Source of the DNA: CAYFMS01 sp964462325
GTDB taxonomy: Bacteria > Patescibacteriota > Patescibacteriia > UBA9934
DNA length: 50,712 nt
NCBI GenBank assembly: GCA_964462325.1
Contig: CAYWYQ010000004.1
Span: forward strand, 1-50,712
Direction of reading: 5' to 3'
Below are positions 40,839 through 48,984 of the stretch, piece after piece. The position numbers and the translations under genes were made by a program. The notes under the pieces were generated by a model that worked only from the letters and a program-made list of their open reading frames with translations, was not told the DNA's origin and did not search any database. Numbering within the stretch: the stretch's first letter is position 1; every line of letters begins with the position of its first letter.

Positions 40839-41264
40839 ATGAAGAAGAGAGCTAATATGAATAGAATTGTATTAAAAACGGCATTTGTCGGCGTAATTGT
40901 ATTTTTTGTCACCAGTTTGACATTTTTATCTTTGAGTGTTTCTGGGATTTTTGAAGGGCCTGCAGGTGCGGCAGAACGATTCTTTAAACTCGTCGCAGAA
41001 GAAGAGCAGCAGGCATATCAAATGACATCGGATCGTTTTCAAGAGGTAACAAGTGTGCAAGATTTCCTCTTATTTATTGAGAGCTATCCAACTCTCGATT
41101 TTGCAACGGTGTCTTTTTTTGAACAGACATATAAAGACGATAGTCATGTATTGCTATCAGGAAAAGTAACGGATGAAAAAAATATCCTTCCGGTACTCAT
41201 TGAATTAACAAAGGAGGGTGCGGCATGGAAGGTAACATATATTTCTATAAATGAATCTGAATGA
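40839..41264 (+). CDS. Membrane-anchored small protein, DUF4864/NTF2-like style
   Basis: 141 aa. One N-terminal membrane helix (about 10-32) then 'GAAERFFKLVAEEEQQAYQMTSDRFQEVTSVQDFLLFIESYP...VLLSGKVTDEKNILPVLIELTKEGAAWKVTYISI', which resembles small NTF2-like extracytoplasmic domains. The match is by pattern only. Its end is coupled to the next gene. Confidence 0.6.
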   Translation: MKKRANMNRIVLKTAFVGVIVFFVTSLTFLSLSVSGIFEGPAGAAERFFKLVAEEEQQAYQMTSDRFQEVTSVQDFLLFIESYPTLDFATVSFFEQTYKDDSHVLLSGKVTDEKNILPVLIELTKEGAAWKVTYISINESE

Positions 41265-41265
41265 T

Positions 41266-41826
41266 ATGAACAAGTTTCTCGTGGGTATTGGGGGACTATT
41301 TATTGTGATTGCTCTGTTGTTTTTTGTATTTGTCGATACTGAAGGTCGGTTGGCATATGATGTAGAACAGGGGATCTTATTCCAAATTCCAAGCGAGGGT
41401 ATAGAGGCGTATTTCATCGAACAACTTGATCAGGAAGCAACGATGACCACATTTGTCGCAGAAAATGATTCATTACTGAGTGTGACACTTTCTCGGAGTG
41501 ATGATCCAACGCAAGAGGGGGCGGATGCATTCATTGATGCAAGAACCGAAATTGGTTTGTCTGCTTTTGATGCACCTGATGAATCAATGAAGGTGGCGAA
41601 AATGATTGGCGAGAAAGAATTGACCTGTTATATCGGAACACAGAATGGTCACTATAGTACATTTTGTATAGGACAAGTTGAGGAGGATGAAATCGTGCTG
41701 ACCATTCAGGTCGGAACGAGCGATGCACTCGATTCAGTCATGGACTCTATGCTCTTTATTCCAACGCAAGACCAAATTGATGCAGCTGTGGCGATACCGG
41801 AGGGAACCATTTTGGATTTATTATAG
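41266..41826 (+). CDS. Membrane-anchored hypothetical protein
   Basis: 186 aa. N-terminal membrane helix ('FLVGIGGLFIVIALLFFVFV') and an acidic extracytoplasmic domain of mixed alpha/beta character ending 'IPTQDQIDAAVAIPEGTILDLL'. Not recognised. The ATG one base after the upstream stop is chosen; an ATG at 41251 overlapping that gene is the alternative. Probably works with its neighbour at the envelope. Confidence 0.6.
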   Translation: MNKFLVGIGGLFIVIALLFFVFVDTEGRLAYDVEQGILFQIPSEGIEAYFIEQLDQEATMTTFVAENDSLLSVTLSRSDDPTQEGADAFIDARTEIGLSAFDAPDESMKVAKMIGEKELTCYIGTQNGHYSTFCIGQVEEDEIVLTIQVGTSDALDSVMDSMLFIPTQDQIDAAVAIPEGTILDLL

Positions 41827-41858
41827 AGATTTCTTGATTATGATAAAATACCTCCACT

Positions 41859-42806
41859 ATGTCGCAATATTATAGAATCCCGCGAGGGAATGGATGGAAT
41901 TACGGAGGAAAGAATTGGAAATTGAGTCGAAGTAAAATCGATTTATTTAAGCAATGTCCGCGCTGTTTTTGGCTCGACAATAAAAAGGGACTTAAACGTC
42001 CGCCGGGGTTTCCGTTTAATATAAACTCTGCTGTCGATAATTTGCTGAAGACGGAATTTGACTCGCATCGCGCAGCTGGATCTACGCATCCTCTGCAGGA
42101 ACAGTATGGATTGAATGCCATTCCAGCGAAACATGCCATGATTGATGTCTGGCGCGAGAATTTCGAAGGAGTGCAATGCTTGCATGAAGCAACCGGGATG
42201 ACGATTAGTGGTGCGATTGATGATTTATGGGTGAATGATGCTGGCGAATATATTGTTGTAGATTACAAAGCAACGGCGAAAAGTGAACCGATTACGGAAC
42301 TTAATGACGAATGGCATGAGAGCTATAAGCGTCAAATGGAGGTGTATCAGTGGCTGTTGCGGCAGAATGGTTTGGATGTTTCGGATACGGGGTATTTTGT
42401 CTATTGTACGGGCCGGCCTGATGAAGCGGCCTTTGACGGCAAGGTTGAGTTTGATGTGCATTTGATTCCACATACTGGAAAGGATGATTGGGTGGAAGAA
42501 GTTTTGATGGAAATTAAGGCTTGTCTTGAAACAGATGCAATGCCTCGAGCGAATGCAGATTGCGATTACTGTTTGTATCGCAGGGAATTAGGGAAGGCGG
42601 AAAGCTCGCTCGATGAGGCGGATGATAATGTGGTAGCTGACGATGTTCCAGATCAAAAATCGTTGGAGGAAATTATTCCAGATCCCGCACCAGCTCCTGA
42701 ACCTACTCCTATTCCTGCACCCGAACCAGAACCGATCGCGGAATCCAAGCCTGAACCTGAACCAAAAAAGCCAAAACCCAAACCTGAGCAAGTGAGTTTG
42801 TTGTGA
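41859..42806 (+). CDS. PD-(D/E)XK nuclease (RecB/Cas4-like) with Pro-Glu tail
   Basis: 315 aa. Nuclease core residues: Asp121 in 'GAIDDLWV', 'VVDYKATAK' (Asp135, Lys137), and Gln159/Tyr163 in 'YKRQMEVYQWLL'. Paired cysteines C33-x2-C36 and C235-x2-C238 recall the Fe-S cluster of Cas4/AddB nucleases. The tail from about 270 is a PAPEPTPIP / PEPEPKKPKPKPE linker. Likely a DNA-processing exonuclease; no cas or addA partner is nearby. TGATAAAAT lies nine bases before the ATG. Confidence 0.8.
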   Translation: MSQYYRIPRGNGWNYGGKNWKLSRSKIDLFKQCPRCFWLDNKKGLKRPPGFPFNINSAVDNLLKTEFDSHRAAGSTHPLQEQYGLNAIPAKHAMIDVWRENFEGVQCLHEATGMTISGAIDDLWVNDAGEYIVVDYKATAKSEPITELNDEWHESYKRQMEVYQWLLRQNGLDVSDTGYFVYCTGRPDEAAFDGKVEFDVHLIPHTGKDDWVEEVLMEIKACLETDAMPRANADCDYCLYRRELGKAESSLDEADDNVVADDVPDQKSLEEIIPDPAPAPEPTPIPAPEPEPIAESKPEPEPKKPKPKPEQVSLL

Positions 42807-42836
42807 TACGGTGCGTGAATTTCATATTTTGAAGAA

Positions 42837-42875
42837 TAAAAAAACACGCCCAGTTCCACGAATGGGACTGGGCGT
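42837..42875 (-). terminator. Terminator of the ABC exporter gene
   Basis: 12-bp GC-rich stem (42846-42857 with 42864-42875) followed on the minus strand by T-rich sequence; five bases from the stop. Confidence 0.8.
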
Positions 42876-42879
42876 AAGA

Positions 42880-44748
42880 TTACGCTGTTTGAACTATATT
42901 GACACCTTCGAGCTGTGCGAGTTTTCGGAAAATGGGTGATTGTTCCCACAGTTCCTGTACCGAATCTGCAATCGTTTCGATTTGGGATTCATGCGCATTC
43001 AGCTCGTCCGTTGACCTCAGTACGACAAAGCGGTCACAATCCAAGATGGTAGAAAGGCGGTGTGCGATAACGATCGCACTTGCATCACCTGCAAGTATCT
43101 TCGAGATACCTGCCTGGACAGATGCTTGCGCTCCTGCATCAAGCGAACTGGTTGCTTCATCGATGATCATGCAGCGTGGTTTTTTTATTGCCGCCGCCGC
43201 GATCATGAGTCGTTGTTTCTCTCCTCCGGAGAGTTTGATGCCATTTTTGCCGACTTTCGTATCCAGTCCATTCACGAGCCGGTCACCAAAGTCAATTCCG
43301 AGCGTCTGCAGCATCTTCATGATGCGTTCATCAGTCCAATGCTGTTGCTGCTCTTCGGGCAGTCCGTACACGAGATTTTCTCGAATCGTTCCCGTAAACA
43401 CTTGAGGCCTCTGAGCGATGTAACCAATTGCATGTCGCCAAGAAGACAGTTCTGTCTCTCTCAGGTCAGTGCCATTGATCCGAATGACTCCCGTTGTAGG
43501 GTCGTCGTAACGCTGCAGAAGCTTGGTAAGGGTCGATTTTCCACATCCAGTTGCGCCAATGAGCGCGACCGTCTTACCTGCTGGCACTTCAAATGAAACG
43601 TCGCGTAGAACAGCAGGAGATTTTTCGTCCCCGTAGCTGTGACCAACATTTTCAAAAGAAATACTAACTGGTTTGTCGATCGGCACGCTAATTGCGTCAG
43701 GTGCTTCGGTAATCGTTGGAGGAGTCAGAAGAGCATCTCGCAAGGAACGGATCGAGGGCGCTGCCCAATTGATCATGCGTTCCGAACGAGCAAGCATGCG
43801 AATCTGTGCGGTCACCATACCCGTCCAGGTCAGGATAGGAATGGCTGCTTCAACAGTGATGATTCCTTGTAGTCCTTGCATACCAACGTAATACATGACG
43901 AGACTAATCGTCACAATATTCACGGCATTTCTTGACTGTGAGTATGCAATGTAGCGCAGCCAGATATTTCTATCTGATGCCCAAACCTTGCGATACTCCT
44001 TGTCCATTTTGTCAGTGTCTCGCTTTCCGTTGCCACTGGTTATAACACGTTCTACGTGATCCCAGTGCTCATTCCGCATGCGATTATATTTCCGAAAACC
44101 TGCATCAACAGCCCCTGTTTTTGTGACGATCATCCTGTTGAGAAACAGACTAATGGCCATATTGAACAAGAGGCATGTGAATACGATTGCACCGGAAATT
44201 GGACTCAAAAGTGTGAGGAGTACAAATCCGATGATGAGCGTATTGCACTGATCCATTGCCCCGAAAAATATTACCTCCTGCAACATGTGGAATCGACCAA
44301 GGCCTTTTTCCATATTCGAAGCAGTTAGTTTAGAGCTTTCTTGAACATGCAGTCCAAGATTCTTCGAAAAGAAAAGCTCATTCAGTCGTTTCTCGAGCGA
44401 AACCAGGTTTTTACCCAAAGACATTTCGATGTGATTGCCCATCGACCATTCGATGAACATGGTCACGGTATGTGCCAGGAATGTCCCAGCAACCGAAACC
44501 ATCATGAGTTGTGTGTCCTGACGCATCATTGCATCGATGAATACCCCCATTAAATAGGGGTACACGAGGCTGATGACGCGTGAAAGAAAATTCATCGCAT
44601 AGAAACGCTTCATGTGTTTCCGTGCGGATTCGCTCACGAATTCGCGCCAAATCCATGTCAGAAGACCCAGGGTCTCCTTCATGTTCTGAATGTATTCAGA
44701 AAGAGTGGCGGAATCAGACAGTCTATACTCGTCTTCTTCTTGACTCAT
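42880..44748 (-). CDS. ABC exporter, fused permease and ATPase
   Basis: 622-aa half-transporter of the type I exporter (MsbA/multidrug) class. Six membrane helices occupy about residues 45-330; the nucleotide-binding domain has Walker A GATGCGKST (near residue 397), 'IGYIAQRPQVFTGTIRENLVYG', signature 'KLSGGEKQRLMIAAAAIKKPRCMIIDEATSSLD' and 'IVIAHRLST'. It should work as a homodimer. The substrate is unknown. The ATG is preceded by GGAGG, and the GC content exceeds that of neighbours. Confidence 0.92.
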   Translation of the reverse strand: MSQEEDEYRLSDSATLSEYIQNMKETLGLLTWIWREFVSESARKHMKRFYAMNFLSRVISLVYPYLMGVFIDAMMRQDTQLMMVSVAGTFLAHTVTMFIEWSMGNHIEMSLGKNLVSLEKRLNELFFSKNLGLHVQESSKLTASNMEKGLGRFHMLQEVIFFGAMDQCNTLIIGFVLLTLLSPISGAIVFTCLLFNMAISLFLNRMIVTKTGAVDAGFRKYNRMRNEHWDHVERVITSGNGKRDTDKMDKEYRKVWASDRNIWLRYIAYSQSRNAVNIVTISLVMYYVGMQGLQGIITVEAAIPILTWTGMVTAQIRMLARSERMINWAAPSIRSLRDALLTPPTITEAPDAISVPIDKPVSISFENVGHSYGDEKSPAVLRDVSFEVPAGKTVALIGATGCGKSTLTKLLQRYDDPTTGVIRINGTDLRETELSSWRHAIGYIAQRPQVFTGTIRENLVYGLPEEQQQHWTDERIMKMLQTLGIDFGDRLVNGLDTKVGKNGIKLSGGEKQRLMIAAAAIKKPRCMIIDEATSSLDAGAQASVQAGISKILAGDASAIVIAHRLSTILDCDRFVVLRSTDELNAHESQIETIADSVQELWEQSPIFRKLAQLEGVNIVQTA

Positions 44749-44952
44749 GCTTCCTCCGGATTTTGTTGATGTAAATGTTCAAATAGCGCCCCATTAGCGG
44801 GGCGTTCAAAAATTAGTATTCACTAATTTACAAACTCCACGCCAAAACAGGTACACGTGCGGGTTTCGAAACGTGTATACAAGTTATTAATTGCGTTTTT
44901 ATGGAAGTTTTTCATAATGTCCAAGACTAGCAGAAAATCTATTTATTGTCAA
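44749..44952 (-). promoter_or_regulatory. Promoter and structured leader of the ABC exporter
   Basis: Minus-strand TTGACA (44952-44947), 17-base spacer ending TGC, TAGTCT (44929-44924). The roughly 165-base leader contains two hairpins: AAATTAGTGAATACTAATTT and GCCCCGCTAATGGGGC (about 44790-44808). No ORF is evident. The remaining bases to 45037 hold nothing recognised. Confidence 0.5.
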
Positions 44953-45048
44953 ATAAGTTATCCCATATAATTTTCCCTATTGAGTAGTGTTTTGTTTTTT
45001 ACGATCTGGTTGTGATTCAAGGCCGCAAGGCGTACAATAAAATTGCAT

Positions 45049-45399
45049 ATGAATGACTCGGAACAGTATAGAAAAGTTGTTGAGAGGATTCGAGCTTTTT
45101 GTGATGTAAGGGACTGGTCTCAATTTCACGATCCAAAAAATCTAGCTATTTCATTAAATCTAGAATCAGCAGAGGTGCTTGAGCTTTTTCAGTGGACGAA
45201 AGATAATGAATTAGCACCTAAACGGGCTCATAAAATATCGGAAGAATTAGCCGATGTTTTTTATTGGTTGATCATGCTTGCAAATCACTACGACATTGAT
45301 CTTATTAAGGCTCTCGAAAAAAAGATGGAGGAAAATGAACAGAAGTATCCAGAGGAAAAATCGAAAGGTAAATCCGACAAGTATTCTGAACTAGATTAG
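45049..45399 (+). CDS. MazG-like nucleotide pyrophosphohydrolase
   Basis: 116-aa all-alpha NTP pyrophosphohydrolase. The metal-binding Glu/Asp pattern is present in 'NLESAEVLELFQWTKDN' and 'ISEELADVFYWLIMLANHYDIDL'. Members hydrolyse non-canonical or selected dNTPs (house-cleaning, or nucleotide depletion in defence). TAAAAT lies five bases before the ATG, so a leaderless start is likely. It is followed after three bases by the GIY-YIG/DUF2075 gene and is evidently co-transcribed. Confidence 0.88.
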   Translation: MNDSEQYRKVVERIRAFCDVRDWSQFHDPKNLAISLNLESAEVLELFQWTKDNELAPKRAHKISEELADVFYWLIMLANHYDIDLIKALEKKMEENEQKYPEEKSKGKSDKYSELD

Positions 45400-45402
45400 T
45401 TT

Positions 45403-46974
45403 ATGCATAAAATAAAAACGTTACCTTTTGAGAGGGAGGAGTTTGGACGCATAAAGACGTATAAATATGGTACGGATTGGCCTGTTGTATATCTGATTGA
45501 AGATGGCAATGAAATTTACATTGGTGAAACGGTGAATCTTTATAATAGAAGTCGTCAGCATTTAGATAATCCTGAAAGAAAAAAGCTAAAAAAGATGCAT
45601 ATTATTTCAGACGATGATTTTAATAAATCATCGGCATTGGATATTGAATCTTGGCTCATTCAATTCATGACCGCTGATGGAAAGTTTACTATTCAAAATG
45701 CAAACGCAGGATTGTCTAATCACAATTACTATCAAAGAAGACATTACGAAGATAAATTTGAAAAGATTTGGCCATTGATTCGGAAGAAGGGCTTAGCACG
45801 CCGGACTCTGAGAGATTTGAAAAACTCAGATCTATTCAAGTACTCCCCATACAAGACCCTTAATGACGAGCAGTATCTTATTGCAGAATCGATTGTTCAT
45901 ACGATAGGATCTTCAGATCAACACACGTTTTTGGTACATGGGCGTCCTGGAACCGGCAAAACGATTCTTGCTGTATATCTTGTTAAGTATTTACTTGATA
46001 CGGATTGGTCCAAGGATATAAAGGTGGGTATTGTTGTACCTATGACGAGTCTTCGTAAGACAATCAAAAAGGTGTTTAAGAGTATAAAAGGACTTAAGGC
46101 CTCGATGGTTCTAGGACCGAATGACGTTGTAAAGGATGAATATGATTTACTCATTATTGACGAGGCTCATCGATTAATGCAGCGAAAGAATCTTATGAGT
46201 TATGGTGCATTTGATAATGTTAATCAAAAACTAAAGCTGGGTAGGTCCGGAAATCAGCTTGACTGGATTATGAAATCATCTCGCTATCAAATTCTTTTCT
46301 ATGATGAGGGGCAATCGGTAAAGCCTTCGGATATACAGCCCGAGCATTTTAAAAATATAAATGCTACTGAACATGAGTTAACAACCCAGATGCGTATTGA
46401 GGGTGGTCATGATTTCTTGCACTTTGTTGAGGATGTTTTTGACGGTAGAAAATCAAATATGAATTTGTTTGAGGATTATGATTTTCGTATTTTTGATGAT
46501 TTCGCTGAAATGAAAAATGAGATCGAAGCCAGAGAAAAGGAAGTCAGACTGTCGCGCCTGGTCGCTGGATATGCATGGGACTGGATAACGAAGGATCCAA
46601 GAAATGGCGCAACTCATGATTTTGAAATCGATGGCGTAAAATTGAAATGGAATTCGGAAAGTAGCGATTGGGTGAATTCACCGAATGCGATCAATGAGGT
46701 TGGTTGCATTCATACAGTTCAGGGATATGACTTAAATTATGTGGGTGTCATAGTGGGGCCTGAGCTTTCAGTTAATACAGAAACAGGTAAGTTAGAGATA
46801 ATCAAGGAACACTATCGTGATAAGAAGGGGAGCGCTGGAATTGAAAGTGATGATGTGCTAAAAAAATACATAATAAACATATATAAAACACTCCTAACTC
46901 GGGGAATTAAGGGATGTTATGTGTACTTTGTAGACAAAGAGGTTGAGAAGTATTTTAGAAGGTTGATCAAATAA
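45403..46974 (+). CDS. GIY-YIG nuclease domain fused to DUF2075 P-loop ATPase/helicase
   Basis: 523 aa. N-terminal GIY-YIG-like domain (about 25-105): 'VVYLIEDGNEIYIGETVNLYNRSRQH' with the expected Tyr30, Tyr39-Ile-Gly and Arg, and Glu82 in 'DIESWLIQ'. Then a DUF2075/superfamily-1-like motor: Walker A GRPGTGKT (180-187), Walker B LLIIDEAH (249-256), 'LTTQMRIEGG' (motif III/IV-like) and 'VGCIHTVQGYDLNYVGVIVGP'. Such proteins are typical of accessory and defence loci. Role in DNA cleavage is inferred. Confidence 0.88.
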   Translation: MHKIKTLPFEREEFGRIKTYKYGTDWPVVYLIEDGNEIYIGETVNLYNRSRQHLDNPERKKLKKMHIISDDDFNKSSALDIESWLIQFMTADGKFTIQNANAGLSNHNYYQRRHYEDKFEKIWPLIRKKGLARRTLRDLKNSDLFKYSPYKTLNDEQYLIAESIVHTIGSSDQHTFLVHGRPGTGKTILAVYLVKYLLDTDWSKDIKVGIVVPMTSLRKTIKKVFKSIKGLKASMVLGPNDVVKDEYDLLIIDEAHRLMQRKNLMSYGAFDNVNQKLKLGRSGNQLDWIMKSSRYQILFYDEGQSVKPSDIQPEHFKNINATEHELTTQMRIEGGHDFLHFVEDVFDGRKSNMNLFEDYDFRIFDDFAEMKNEIEAREKEVRLSRLVAGYAWDWITKDPRNGATHDFEIDGVKLKWNSESSDWVNSPNAINEVGCIHTVQGYDLNYVGVIVGPELSVNTETGKLEIIKEHYRDKKGSAGIESDDVLKKYIINIYKTLLTRGIKGCYVYFVDKEVEKYFRRLIK

Positions 46975-46992
46975 TTCGCAAAATGCAACACG

Positions 46993-47001
46993 TTATCCAC
47001 A
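46993..47001 (+). promoter_or_regulatory. Perfect DnaA box upstream of the CIRCE promoter
   Basis: TTATCCACA, ten bases before the CIRCE element. It is isolated from the palindrome mosaics that carry the other perfect boxes in this window. Confidence 0.5.
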
Positions 47002-47010
47002 GATAGTGAT

Positions 47011-47048
47011 TTAGCACTCTTGACGGTAGAGTGCTAGTTTTTTAAATT
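47011..47048 (+). promoter_or_regulatory. CIRCE operator (HrcA) overlapping a promoter
   Basis: TTAGCACTC-N9-GAGTGCTAG at 47011-47037 matches the CIRCE consensus TTAGCACTC-N9-GAGTGCTAA in 17 of 18 positions with the exact 9-base spacer. A -35 TTGACG (47020-47025) starts in the spacer and TAAATT (47043-47048) follows after 17 bases, so HrcA binding would block this promoter. The hairpin plus T6 could also end transcription of the upstream gene. Confidence 0.75.
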
Positions 47049-47074
47049 GGACGCGTAAATTAATAGAAAAACAT

Positions 47075-47314
47075 ATGCCAAACATGCATGTTACAAAACA
47101 TCCTGACGGAGGATGGCAGGCGAAAAAAGCTGGAGCGATACGAGCAAGTGGAAAAACAAGGACTCAAGCACAGGCCGAGGCTCTTGCAAAGTCTGTTTTA
47201 AGCAATCAAGGCGGTGGTGAAGTCCGTATTCATGGACGAGATGGAAAAATTCGTGATAGTGATACTGTCGCTCCAGGTAATGATCCCAATCCGCCCAAGG
47301 ATCGTAAATTTTAA
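47075..47314 (+). CDS. DUF2188 protein
   Basis: 79 aa. 'MHVTKHPDGGWQAKKAGAIRASGKTRTQAQAEALAKSVLSNQGGGEVRIHGRDGKIRDSDTV' is the complete DUF2188 fold (PF09954), a small alpha/beta domain of unknown function. It is basic and compact. It is placed under the CIRCE-type promoter and overlaps none of its neighbours; the next gene starts one base after its stop. An ATG three codons in is an alternative start. Confidence 0.85.
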   Translation: MPNMHVTKHPDGGWQAKKAGAIRASGKTRTQAQAEALAKSVLSNQGGGEVRIHGRDGKIRDSDTVAPGNDPNPPKDRKF

Positions 47315-47315
47315 T

Positions 47316-47948
47316 GTGGAAAATATCGACGTGCAAAATGCCTTTCGGATTATTTCCGGACAGCTAAACCAGATCCCGGACGAGTATTGCTATTGGTCTA
47401 AAAGAAATTCTAGAGGAACTCTGGAGCGGCAGACGCTCAATGACTATAGAGATAGATTTTCATTTATTAGAAATCCGAGCTTAAGAGAGAATCTTGGTGA
47501 GCTACGGATGGTGCTTGATTACCATAGGAATATATACTACTTAATTGATCCTGCCATGACTTTTAGAAGGCATCATAAGTTGGTGATTTATCAGACTTTA
47601 GGGGCAATTACGGAGGGTCTTCTCTCGGACTATGCTGAAAGTATCGTTAATCAGTCGACGGAGCGCATAGTTAAATTTCTCTGTGGTCAGAGAGCTCGCT
47701 CTAAGGGTTTTGGGTTGGGCTCACTGATTGAGATGTGCAAACAGACAGATGTATTCGGGAAAGATTCCTTAGAACTTCTAGAGAACTTAAAGCGCCTTCG
47801 GGACTCTATTCATCCTAAGAGTCTAAATAAAAACACTACATATCTGACTAACCCAATTATGAACACAGATGTAAACGAAGTGATAGATATTTTTGATAAA
47901 CTCATCGTCTCTATGGAGGCCAGGTATAGAATAAAGAAATTGGTATGA
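47316..47948 (+). CDS. HEPN-like protein (putative RNase)
   Basis: 210 aa starting at GTG, one base after the DUF2188 stop; a longer frame from 47214 would run inside DUF2188 and is not used. Mostly helical. 'LLENLKRLRDSIHPKSLNKNTT' near residues 154-175 gives R160-x5-H166, compatible with the HEPN R-x4-6-H signature, with Asp replacing the common Asn. HEPN proteins are often RNases or toxins in defence and stress systems. The assignment is by motif only. Its coupling to DUF2188 puts it under CIRCE control. Confidence 0.6.
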   Translation: MENIDVQNAFRIISGQLNQIPDEYCYWSKRNSRGTLERQTLNDYRDRFSFIRNPSLRENLGELRMVLDYHRNIYYLIDPAMTFRRHHKLVIYQTLGAITEGLLSDYAESIVNQSTERIVKFLCGQRARSKGFGLGSLIEMCKQTDVFGKDSLELLENLKRLRDSIHPKSLNKNTTYLTNPIMNTDVNEVIDIFDKLIVSMEARYRIKKLV

Positions 47949-47954
47949 TATTCC

Positions 47955-47983
47955 TTGACACTCCTCCCAAAAAATAGTACTAT
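47955..47983 (+). promoter_or_regulatory. Promoter of rplJ-rplL
   Basis: TTGACA (47955-47960), 17-base spacer, TACTAT (47978-47983). It leaves a leader of about 270 bases before rplJ. Confidence 0.7.
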
Positions 47984-48259
47984 CTCGTCAGTTGAATAAC
48001 CGTAGAAAGCGAGTTGCCTAAAAGCATAAGTCTCGTCGAGGTGTACAATCTACGCTGGATTCCTGCTTTCGCAGGAATGACAGGTGCGATTAAATGCAAT
48101 TCTCGGTTTCAACACCGGGATATTTTTTTATCCCATCATTAATTCAAATGTTCTCATGTGTCATTTCGACTGAGTGCAGCGAATGGAGAAATCTACTAAG
48201 TAGATCCTTCGACTTGCCTGCGGCTCGCTCAGGATGACGATGGGACAAAATGACTCTTT
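47984..48259 (+). promoter_or_regulatory. Long rplJ leader containing dispersed repeats
   Basis: Position matches the L10 autoregulatory leader of other bacteria, but most of it is repeat: GGATTCCTGCTTTCGCAGGAATGAC (about 48057-48081) and 'GTCATTTCGACTGAGTGCAGCGAATGGAGAAATCTACTAAGTAGATC...GGATGACGA' (about 48161-48240). No gene is seen. Whether an L10-binding fold survives upstream (47990-48060) cannot be judged by eye. Confidence 0.4.
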
Positions 48260-48781
48260 ATGGCAAAAACTCGAGAGCAAAAACAGCAAATCGTGGCTGG
48301 TCTTACGGACAAGTTCCAAAATATGACATCGGCAACATTCGCTGAAGTATCGGGGCTTACCATGTCTCAGTCGGATGAACTCCGTCAAAAAGCAAGAGAA
48401 TCAGGGGCAGAGGTCTTCATTGCGAAGAAAACACTCCTTAAGCTCGCTATTGAAGGTGCGAAGATTGAAAATATCGATCCAAAGCAGCTCAATGGTTCCG
48501 TTATTACGGCAATTGCAGATGACGAAGTTGCAGCAGCGAAGTTGATCAAAGACTTTTCAAAGTCAAATGACTCACTTACGATTTTAGCTGGAATCCTTGA
48601 AGGCAAGGGAATTAGTGCCGAAGAGGTGAATCAGCTTGCGGCTCTTCCTGGAAAGGAACAGTTATTTGGACAATTGGTTGGTACATTGAATGCTCCTATT
48701 TCAGGATTTGCAAATGTGCTTGCTGGTAATATCCGAGGATTGGTAACGGTCCTAGGAGCAATCCAAGAACAAAAAGCTTAG
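48260..48781 (+). CDS. rplJ: 50S ribosomal protein L10
   Basis: 173-aa base of the L7/L12 stalk. N-terminal 'MAKTREQKQQIVAGLTDKFQNMTSATFAEVSGLTMSQSDELRQKARESGAEVFIAKKTLLKLA' and 'LPGKEQLFGQLVGTLNAPISGFANVLAGNIRGLVTVLGAIQEQK' (L12-binding helix) are typical. No Shine-Dalgarno. Its stop codon begins the left arm of a long palindrome. rplK/rplA are not adjacent upstream. Confidence 0.97.
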   Translation: MAKTREQKQQIVAGLTDKFQNMTSATFAEVSGLTMSQSDELRQKARESGAEVFIAKKTLLKLAIEGAKIENIDPKQLNGSVITAIADDEVAAAKLIKDFSKSNDSLTILAGILEGKGISAEEVNQLAALPGKEQLFGQLVGTLNAPISGFANVLAGNIRGLVTVLGAIQEQKA

Positions 48782-48900
48782 ACGTTCTATTTGGTCCATT
48801 TTCGGCTCACGGGTCCCTTATTTCTTCTCACCGTACGTTTCAGTACGCCTGCGAATAAACATTCCCGTTCATCAAAACTGCATCCAAATATATCCGTCTA
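48779..48900. repeat. GTAC-type long palindrome, copy 8 (at the rplJ stop)
   Basis: 122 nt. Left arm TAGACGTTCTATTTGG (48779-48794, TAG is the rplJ stop) pairs with CCAAATATATCCGTCTA (48884-48900); pairing continues inward (CATTTTCGG...ACGGG); apex CGTAC-GTTTCA-GTACG (48832-48847). Confidence 0.7.
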
Positions 48901-48984
48901 TAAGATGAGTATTCACTATCTAAACTATAACGAACAGCTTATTTCTAATAGCTAAACGCTAAAAGCTAGTTAAAACATAAATAT

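Noticed and set aside
41859..42806. Cas4 of a CRISPR system
   Set aside because: No cas1/cas2 or repeat array in the window; the general RecB-like nuclease call is safer.
42899..43405. 168-aa and 178-aa plus-strand frames inside the ABC exporter
   Set aside because: Shadow frames opposite a fully conserved ABC ATPase domain.
47011..47043. Hairpin read only as a terminator of the DUF2075 gene
   Set aside because: Not excluded, but the near-exact CIRCE sequence with 9-base spacer and the embedded -35 box make an operator the better explanation.
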